Virus record (IMG/VR): IMGVR_UViG_3300012036_000007
Coordinates: 1 to 64,000 of that record
Origin: a virus
DNA length: 64,000 bases
Strand: one strand, 5' to 3'
Part shown: positions 59,111 to 64,000 of the stretch, in pieces
How positions within the stretch are numbered: position 1 is the stretch's first letter
Layout: every line of letters begins with the position of its first letter
Translations under genes and position numbers: made by a program
Notes under the pieces: generated by a model
The model's input: the letters and a program-made list of their open reading frames with translations, nothing else
Told to the model about the DNA's origin: nothing
The model's database searches: none

Positions 59111-59469
59111 GCATCAATCGCAGGATGCTAGCCAGAAAAGCTGGCATGATTCCAGGAAGGATCGAAGTTGTGGTCTACGCCTATGCAGGCCGTGATTTGC
59201 ACACGTCAGGCGTTCCGGTGAAATGTGAGCGTAGACCATCGAATAAGAAGCAGGCACGTGGAGAGGCTGACGCAGATGCCTCAGATCATGAGTACGTATT
59301 CTTTACCGCTGAGCTAGAGCGAGTTGGGGTTGAGATCAAGAACGAGGCAGTTATCTACGATCGCGAGATAAGCCCCGCCTATCACGTCGTGGAATCTACC
59401 CGATGTGAGATGCTCAACTCTCGTATCAGAGCCTATTGCAATACCACGGTGGCCCCAGATGTTGCTTGA
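59107..59469 (+). CDS. putative head closure protein
   Basis: The 120-residue GTG-started protein has the size and position of a phage head closure or stopper protein; HTSGVPVKCERRPSNKKQARGEADADASDHEYVFFTAE suggests the flexible loop and beta-barrel of that class. This is inference from synteny. Confidence 0.5.
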   Translation: MSINRRMLARKAGMIPGRIEVVVYAYAGRDLHTSGVPVKCERRPSNKKQARGEADADASDHEYVFFTAELERVGVEIKNEAVIYDREISPAYHVVESTRCEMLNSRIRAYCNTTVAPDVA

Positions 59470-59917
59470 GGACTTCGCTAAGGAACTACTAGAGACGGCA
59501 GAACGGGTCGAGTCATCGGACTATCGTGAGCCGCTGAAAATCGCTGGCAAGACATTCGGTGACGAGGTAGGCAAGAACTTCCTGCGAGAGGAAAGTGAGA
59601 GCGGTAGTGCATGGCCGGAGCATTCACCGGTGACGGTTGCGATCTACGGCCCCCACCCGTTGTTGAGACTCAGCTATGTGATGATGACTGCCGCAACGGA
59701 CTACGGGAATCCAGGGGCTAGTATGGTCTTGGAGAACAACCAAATCACGATAGGAATCGACGGGAACGAGATTCCATACGCTGCGACCCAAAACGATGGC
59801 GGTGGAAATATCCCCGCGCGTGAGTTCTTCTACCTGAATGAAGACTCGCAGGGGTTGCTAGGGGCTGAGTTGGAAATCAATTGCATATCGGTGATCGAAG
59901 AAGAGGTGATGCCCTAA
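59459..59917 (+). CDS. virion morphogenesis / tail completion protein
   Basis: The 152-residue protein contains SGSAWPEHSPVTVAIYGPHPLLRLSYVM, then ATQNDGGGNIPAREFFYLNED, matching the W-x-P...IPARxFL pattern of Mu gpG-like virion morphogenesis proteins that finish the tail or join it to the head. The ATG at 59459 overlaps the previous gene by 11 nt. Confidence 0.68.
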   Translation: MLLEDFAKELLETAERVESSDYREPLKIAGKTFGDEVGKNFLREESESGSAWPEHSPVTVAIYGPHPLLRLSYVMMTAATDYGNPGASMVLENNQITIGIDGNEIPYAATQNDGGGNIPAREFFYLNEDSQGLLGAELEINCISVIEEEVMP

Positions 59918-60642
59918 TGGCTGTAATAAGTGTGTCAGACAATGGTGATGGAACAGGGGCGGTCGTATCGCTAGCTGCTAACACTGGAGTGGCCAAGATC
60001 TACGCGAGTGCGTTTCTAGGTTCGAATGCCAGACGTATGGCGGTGGAGATTGGCGAGATCGATGGCAATGGCACGCTAGACTTTGCTGGTGGGTTAGGTC
60101 CTCATCTCATTGCTGGGGTGAACGATGCGGGGCTAATCGCGCCCATTCATTGCCGGATCACAGACGTAGGGGAAGACATTCATTGGCAGTGCCTCAACGG
60201 GGTCAGGGAGTTCGTGCTATCGCTTGATCTACCCGGCGTGATGAGTGATCCGGATTCGCATTACGTGGTGAAGCTGCCATACAACCCCGATGAAGAGTTG
60301 GCGATCGACAATGGCGACAGGGAATATGGGGTCTTTTACTTCCCGAAGCCCGAGCAATACACGACCGCGAACAACATGGAGGAGTCAGCTAGTTACTTCG
60401 TCCAGGTGCTTTTGATCCGCAAGGCAGGCAGGAAAAACAGCGATGGTTTGGAGCAATTATTGAGCATCCGTCAGAAGATGGCTCTGAGTTTTGCCCACTG
60501 TCCGCTACCAGATGTCGAGGCCGTGCATTCTGTTTACATCCAACCGGGATCAATCATCCTGCCCGATAGGTGGCTCAAGTCCTATGACTGTTCAAGCTTG
60601 GTCTTCCGGTGTGTATCAGAACAACCCAGCGGCATACTGTAG
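59917..60642 (+). CDS. putative tail terminator or minor tail protein
   Basis: The 241-residue protein has two parts: an N-terminal beta-rich region (about 1-115) and a helical region with ESASYFVQVLLIRKAG...LLSIRQKMALSFAHCPLPDV, similar in style to tail terminator proteins. It lies between the completion protein and the tail tube gene. Assignment is by position. Confidence 0.5.
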   Translation: MAVISVSDNGDGTGAVVSLAANTGVAKIYASAFLGSNARRMAVEIGEIDGNGTLDFAGGLGPHLIAGVNDAGLIAPIHCRITDVGEDIHWQCLNGVREFVLSLDLPGVMSDPDSHYVVKLPYNPDEELAIDNGDREYGVFYFPKPEQYTTANNMEESASYFVQVLLIRKAGRKNSDGLEQLLSIRQKMALSFAHCPLPDVEAVHSVYIQPGSIILPDRWLKSYDCSSLVFRCVSEQPSGIL

Positions 60643-60653
60643 GTCTAAGATAG

Positions 60654-61589
60654 ATGGCAAACGAAAACTGCAACGCTAATATCCCACGCGGCCACAAGAT
60701 TGGGTTCGCACTCTACAACACTGCCAAGGCTTCGGCATTCACGAAGCTCTTTTCAGTCAACAGTTTCGGACTGAAGGGCATCACCAACAAAGTCACCGAT
60801 GACGGCATCAAAGGGACGATCTTTGATGTGAAGGGTGAGGACGTTGTTTCAACCAAGGCCGTCAGCGGGGCGGTGACCATGAATCCGCGTCCTGAGGATC
60901 TCGAGGCGGTATGCCATGCGATCTTTGGCGGGCCGGGATTCACTGCGGGGATCCTGAACCCGGGCGAGATGTGCGGTTATCACCATTGGGGCGAGCTAGA
61001 CCCCAAGCTCGATGTGATCTACCGCTATGACAATTGCGTCACATCCTCTGCGACATGGTCGGCTTCCGATAGCTCACCGTTGTTGCTGCTCAATTGGAAC
61101 GTCGAAGGCCAGACTGAGACGCTGACCACAACCGGTGGTGTTGCTGCCTTCCCCAGTGCGATTGTTGCATCATCGGAACAGCCATTTGTGTTCCGGCAAG
61201 CGACATTGACGTTCGGGGGGACTGTCACCCGAATGAAATCCTTCAACTACACGGTGAATCACAATCTGGATCTATCAGGCTTCTACAACTCGTTGACCCG
61301 AGAGGAGATGCCTAGCGGTGGTCAGACCCATGAGCTGAGTGTCGAGCTGCCGTGGGACGTTGCTGCTGAGGTTGCCAAGATTGGATCGATTCAGACCGTC
61401 GCGGCTACGGTTGAATTCGTGGCAGGCACAAGTGAATTCAATTTAACGTTTCCAAATCTGGAATTCGTGATCGACAAGCCAGAGTTGTCGGGTCGGTCAC
61501 GAATCAACAACACCTATTCGTGTATGGCCAAGATGGATCCAGATAACGCCATTCCTTACCCAGTTCAGATCGAGGTCGTCAATGCGTAA
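60654..61589 (+). CDS. major tail tube protein
   Basis: The 311-residue protein has the features of phage tail tube proteins: an all-beta composition with GAVTMNPRPEDLEAVCHAIFG near 78-98 and a C-terminal Ig-like strand region (ATVEFVAGTSEFNLTFPNLEFVI). It precedes a small gene and the frameshifted chaperone, the usual order in siphophages. The ribosome site (TAGGTC) is modest. Confidence 0.75.
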   Translation: MANENCNANIPRGHKIGFALYNTAKASAFTKLFSVNSFGLKGITNKVTDDGIKGTIFDVKGEDVVSTKAVSGAVTMNPRPEDLEAVCHAIFGGPGFTAGILNPGEMCGYHHWGELDPKLDVIYRYDNCVTSSATWSASDSSPLLLLNWNVEGQTETLTTTGGVAAFPSAIVASSEQPFVFRQATLTFGGTVTRMKSFNYTVNHNLDLSGFYNSLTREEMPSGGQTHELSVELPWDVAAEVAKIGSIQTVAATVEFVAGTSEFNLTFPNLEFVIDKPELSGRSRINNTYSCMAKMDPDNAIPYPVQIEVVNA

Positions 61590-61836
61590 GATCGAAGCCC
61601 CAAACGGTGATGCAGCCAATCAACTCCAAGCAGTTGCGGTGGTCAAGGATGCGATGGAGATCCTGAAGCTTCAAGGCCGTAACTCGCACGTTGAGTTTGA
61701 GAACAAAGACGGCGTTTTCTCGATGGTCGTCTTTACCTCGACTGAGTCTATCGAGGTAGATGGTTCGGTAAGTTCGAACCTGTTGAAAGCCTGTACGGTG
61801 AAACCCAAGGCTGAGAATAAAACCAAAGGTAAGTGA
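61582..61836 (+). CDS. small tail-region protein
   Basis: The 84-residue protein is not recognised; it has a helix near the start and a beta-rich middle (HVEFENKDGVFSMVVFTSTESIEV). It overlaps both the tail tube gene (8 nt) and the chaperone gene, so it belongs to the tail operon. Confidence 0.6.
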   Translation: MRKIEAPNGDAANQLQAVAVVKDAMEILKLQGRNSHVEFENKDGVFSMVVFTSTESIEVDGSVSSNLLKACTVKPKAENKTKGK

Positions 61837-62273
61837 TGACTGTAGAGACGCCAGTAGGCCATACAATCCCGAGTGACGATGATGGATACACCCTTGAACG
61901 GTATATCCCCGGTGAAGAGGGTCTATATCCCGGCATTGAAGTCAGCTTCCGGCCATTGCCACCACGACGGGTGGCGGAGTATCGGCGACGAACTAAAGAC
62001 CACGATGAAGTTGAGATGCTTGAGTCTGCTTGTGCGGTTCTGGCCAAGCAGGTGGTGTCTTGGAATGCCAAAGACCACAAGGGTGGAAAGATGGCAGTCA
62101 CCTATCAGAATGCGTTGATCCTTCACCAGAGGATTCAGCAAGCACTTTCGTTGATGGTCATATTCGGGACCTACGCGGGAGTGGTGAATCCTAAGCGAGC
62201 TGATGATCGCGACGACGATGACGGGTTCTTCAACACACCGGTTGAATTCGTTGAGGACTCGCAAAAAAACTAG
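61836..62273 (+). CDS. tail assembly chaperone G-like protein
   Basis: The 145-residue protein lies between the tail tube gene and a second frame, and its last sense codons are CAA AAA AAC before TAG, a classical -1 slippery site. Size and position match lambda gpG, which coats the tape measure protein during tail assembly. A GTG 3 nt before the ATG is a possible start; AAAGG lies upstream. Most ribosomes should stop here, and a few shift into the T extension. Confidence 0.78.
   Translation: MTVETPVGHTIPSDDDGYTLERYIPGEEGLYPGIEVSFRPLPPRRVAEYRRRTKDHDEVEMLESACAVLAKQVVSWNAKDHKGGKMAVTYQNALILHQRIQQALSLMVIFGTYAGVVNPKRADDRDDDDGFFNTPVEFVEDSQKN
62264..62270 (+). other. programmed -1 frameshift site A-AAA-AAC
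   Basis: The heptamer AAAAAAC is in the correct phase (codons AAA AAC) directly before the TAG of the G-like gene. A -1 shift continues as LATALEHLAAYPTL in the overlapping frame. This is the established mechanism of siphophage gpG/gpGT expression. Confidence 0.82.
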
Positions 62274-62674
62274 CCACGGCGTTGGAGCATCTTGCGGCCT
62301 ATCCAACGCTTTCTCAGTTGACTTGTGCTGAGTGCCAGAAGCACGTTTACACGATCCCAGACGGTGAGCCTCAGACGTACGAGGTCGACGGTGAGAATCT
62401 ACCGATCGTCCGTCAGGTTCCGCCTCCGTGTGATGATTGTCCGCGGAAGGGACCGGAGAACGAGCGGTTCTATCGACTGACAGAGCGGAACTATGAGGCG
62501 TGGCAGATGTACGACCGCATCCAGGCCACACGTGGGGCGTACAAGGTGCCGGAGCATCTAAGCAGCTGTCCGGTATGGGCCGACAACATGGCCATCATTA
62601 AGCGGGCTTTGCAAGCAGGGCAGGCTCTGGCGAAGTCCAACATGTACCGTCGGTCGAAAAACGCGCAATCGTGA
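62271..62674 (+). CDS. T extension of tail chaperone (-1 frameshift product gpGT)
   Basis: This frame is entered by the -1 shift at 62264-62270 and adds 134 residues, giving a fused chaperone of 279 residues. It has CAEC and CDDC pairs (a possible zinc site) and a helical ending. It has no ribosome site of its own; a TTG at 62282 is the only internal start. In lambda the T part binds the tail tube protein. Here the tape measure is not next to it but at 41367-43823. Confidence 0.72.
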
Positions 62675-62691
62675 GCTTGCCTGTGCGTCTA
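62663..62691 (+). promoter_or_regulatory. phage ECF-type promoter motif, site I
   Basis: Perfect GCGCAATC at 62663-62670 and TGCGTCTA at 62684-62691, 13-nt spacer. The first block overlaps the 3' end of the tail chaperone gene. A gene starts 29 nt later with an AAAGGATAAG ribosome site. Confidence 0.75.
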
Positions 62692-62720
62692 TATGTGTGA
62701 ACCCAAAAGGATAAGCAGCG

Positions 62721-62966
62721 ATGGACGGACGAATTAGCTTCAACGAAGTGCAACCTAGCGATTCTGTAGTGATGCACTTTTCGGATGAGCGTGAGTGCAT
62801 TGGGGCGTTGGTTTGCAGTGATGGCGAGACGTTTCTGATTCGGTATCGACGCAGGTACAAGACCCAGATGCTTCGTGCTCTTGGCCGGATGGCTCAAGAC
62901 GAGAGTTCGTCGTTCGATTGGGACGATGCGGCGATGATGGCAATGGTTATACGAAACGCGGGGTAG
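62721..62966 (+). CDS. small hypothetical protein
   Basis: The 81-residue protein has a beta-rich N-terminal half (VVMHFSDERECIGALVCSDGETFLIRYRRRYKT) and is not recognised. AAAGGATAAG lies upstream of the ATG. It is the first gene behind promoter site I and is followed by two genes of non-structural type. Confidence 0.62.
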   Translation: MDGRISFNEVQPSDSVVMHFSDERECIGALVCSDGETFLIRYRRRYKTQMLRALGRMAQDESSSFDWDDAAMMAMVIRNAG

Positions 62967-62971
62967 ATGTG

Positions 62972-63721
62972 ATGTCGACGATGGTATTGGATCACAAATT
63001 TGAGCAGCAAGTTGGGGCGGCCCCCTATCGGTTTCTTTTCTGCGAGTCGCTGCCGTCTTCGCAAGTGGCTGAGAAGAATCCAATGGCCTACGAATCAAGA
63101 ATGCGGGAGCTTGCTGAGATCGCCCGGTCTAATGGCGTGACATTCGGTGATTGCGATGTTTGTGGGACTGAGTTGGTACACAACTATGTGTGCGAGAACG
63201 CTGACGAGAAGCGTTTTGTTGTCGGATGTGACTGCGTTGGAAAGATTGGTGATCACAAACTTGTTTCAGCGATTGGGAAGGCTGAGAAGCAACGCAAGCA
63301 GGAGTTAGCCCGTGAACGTCGGGAAGCGAAAAGACGTGCCGATAGCGTAGAGCGAGATGCTCGGTTGGACCTAGAGCGGAAAGCAAATTTCGAACAGCAC
63401 GGTCTGTGGATAACCGACTACGAGCTAGGTCGGCACGAGGCAGAGCAAGAACGATTGGTGCTCCGTGAAGCGATGATGGAACAGAATGGATGGCTGATCG
63501 ACGTGCTGCAAAATCAGCCCGGTAACTTCTGCGATTCGATGTGTGATCGATTGCTAGAGCGTCCATTTGGCGAGCATGAGTTTACGGACAAAATGCTTTC
63601 GGTCATGCAGGATGTGTATGGAAAAGCTCATGGTCGGCGGGGTAGCAAGGCATACGATTCAGCAATCGACGTGTTTGATTCCAAGTTGGACGGTGCTGGG
63701 GATTCGAAGCAAAGAAATTAG
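62972..63721 (+). CDS. zinc-binding coiled-coil hypothetical protein
   Basis: The 249-residue protein has FGDCDVCGTEL and VCENADEKRFVVGCDCVG (residues about 50-90), a four-Cys zinc-type cluster, then a long charged helix (about 95-170) and a C-terminal helical domain. The pattern is seen in phage proteins of unknown function. The ATG at 62972 has GGGG upstream; an earlier in-frame start would overlap the previous gene. Confidence 0.62.
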   Translation: MSTMVLDHKFEQQVGAAPYRFLFCESLPSSQVAEKNPMAYESRMRELAEIARSNGVTFGDCDVCGTELVHNYVCENADEKRFVVGCDCVGKIGDHKLVSAIGKAEKQRKQELARERREAKRRADSVERDARLDLERKANFEQHGLWITDYELGRHEAEQERLVLREAMMEQNGWLIDVLQNQPGNFCDSMCDRLLERPFGEHEFTDKMLSVMQDVYGKAHGRRGSKAYDSAIDVFDSKLDGAGDSKQRN

Positions 63722-63741
63722 TTGTGAAAGCTGAGGTAAGC

Positions 63742-64000
63742 ATGAGGACAGTAAGAATTTTGAGCGGTCCATCGGGCTGTGGTAAGTCAACGCTTTGCGA
63801 GAAGTGGAAGAAGGAAGCGGAGTCAGATAACGTCCGATTCGTTCGTGTTTCGGCAGATGATTACTTCATCGATCGAATCACGGGGGAGTACAACTTCGAC
63901 CCATCCAACCTGCCGATCGCGCACTCATACTGCATGAACAGGTTTCTTTCCATGATGGGAGAAACGAGCGACTCTGATCGTCTATTGGTGGTTGACAACA
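63742..64000 (+). CDS. P-loop kinase, N4BP2/polynucleotide-kinase-like (partial)
   Basis: The first 86 residues read MRTVRILSGPSGCGKSTLCE with Walker A GPSGCGKST at 9-17, followed by VSADDYFIDRITGEYNFDPSNLPIAHSYCMNRF, which fits the P-loop kinases related to N4BP2 and polynucleotide kinase. The gene is cut by the window edge. GAGGT lies upstream of the ATG. A 5'-kinase would complement the HAD and 2H domains on the portal as RNA- or DNA-end repair parts, but that link is speculation. Confidence 0.75.
   Translation, partial: MRTVRILSGPSGCGKSTLCEKWKKEAESDNVRFVRVSADDYFIDRITGEYNFDPSNLPIAHSYCMNRFLSMMGETSDSDRLLVVDN

Noticed and set aside
1-64000. Integrase, tRNA genes and CRISPR arrays
   Set aside because: I searched by eye on both strands and found no tyrosine or serine recombinase motifs, no complete tRNA fold and no regularly spaced repeats.

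Overview
This window is almost certainly part of a large tailed-phage genome (siphovirus-like, HK97-type head) infecting a planctomycete. Virion genes recognised are a small-terminase candidate, large terminase, portal, MuF-like protein, prohead protease, major capsid protein, head-tail connectors, tail tube, frameshifted tail chaperones, tape measure and a 1172-residue fibre. The host guess rests on an SLA1-homology-domain-like segment in a secreted nuclease (36616-37704) and on the general style of the accessory proteins; it is an inference. I see no tRNA, integrase, CRISPR array, DNA polymerase or primase. The genome continues past the right edge, because the last gene is cut.

Layout. 1-5.5 kb: a membrane protein on the minus strand, then an early operon with an ECF-like sigma factor, a ParB-like protein carrying palindromic repeats, a DnaC-like loader and DnaB helicase. 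5.5-11 kb: recombination and nuclease genes (YqaJ-type exonuclease, RecT-like annealing protein, RecU-like and MmcB-like nucleases). 11-15 kb: small membrane proteins, a papain-like peptidase and holin-like proteins, a candidate lysis or envelope module. 15.2-19.4 kb: AT-rich fibre genes. 19.8-27.8 kb: two methyltransferases, two helicases, DnaJ and an acetyltransferase. 27.9-32.7 kb: terminase, a candidate structured RNA of about 300 nt, and a portal fused to HAD and 2H-phosphoesterase domains. 32.9-38.1 kb: a second ECF-like sigma factor, a WYL-like protein, small genes, two HTH regulators and a membrane-anchored nuclease. 38.4-43.8 kb: Rad50-like ATPase, beta clamp and tape measure. 43.8-51.4 kb: an accessory island with a lipoprotein, an IS200/IS605-type TnpB element, an MmeI-like restriction-modification enzyme, a D12-class adenine methylase and a minus-strand HTH protein with a duplicated domain. 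51.6-62.7 kb: HNH-ASCH protein, then head and tail genes, ending in a -1 frameshift tail chaperone. 62.7-64 kb: small genes and a truncated P-loop kinase.

The most striking signal is a two-block motif, GCGCAATC-N13-TGCGTCTA, found nine times (three copies with one to three changes). Every copy is on the plus strand, in or at the edge of an intergenic gap, with a spacer of exactly 13 nt. The CGTCTA half resembles the -10 element of ECF sigma promoters, the spacing fits, and the phage encodes two ECF-like sigma factors. One copy lies before the second sigma gene (possible autoregulation), others before the recombination, methylase/helicase, Rad50-like, beta clamp, HNH-ASCH/head and 62.7-kb units, and one precedes the candidate RNA. 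At two copies the ATG begins 7 nt after the motif, implying leaderless mRNAs. I infer a dedicated phage sigma regulon covering most middle and late genes. The early operon and the XRE regulator unit lack the motif and have sigma-70-like promoters instead.

Other highlights are the portal-HAD-2H fusion (possible RNA-end or cyclic-nucleotide chemistry attached to the virion), a terminase with a Cys-rich tail, palindromes inside the ParB-like gene, and structural genes scattered into four blocks.
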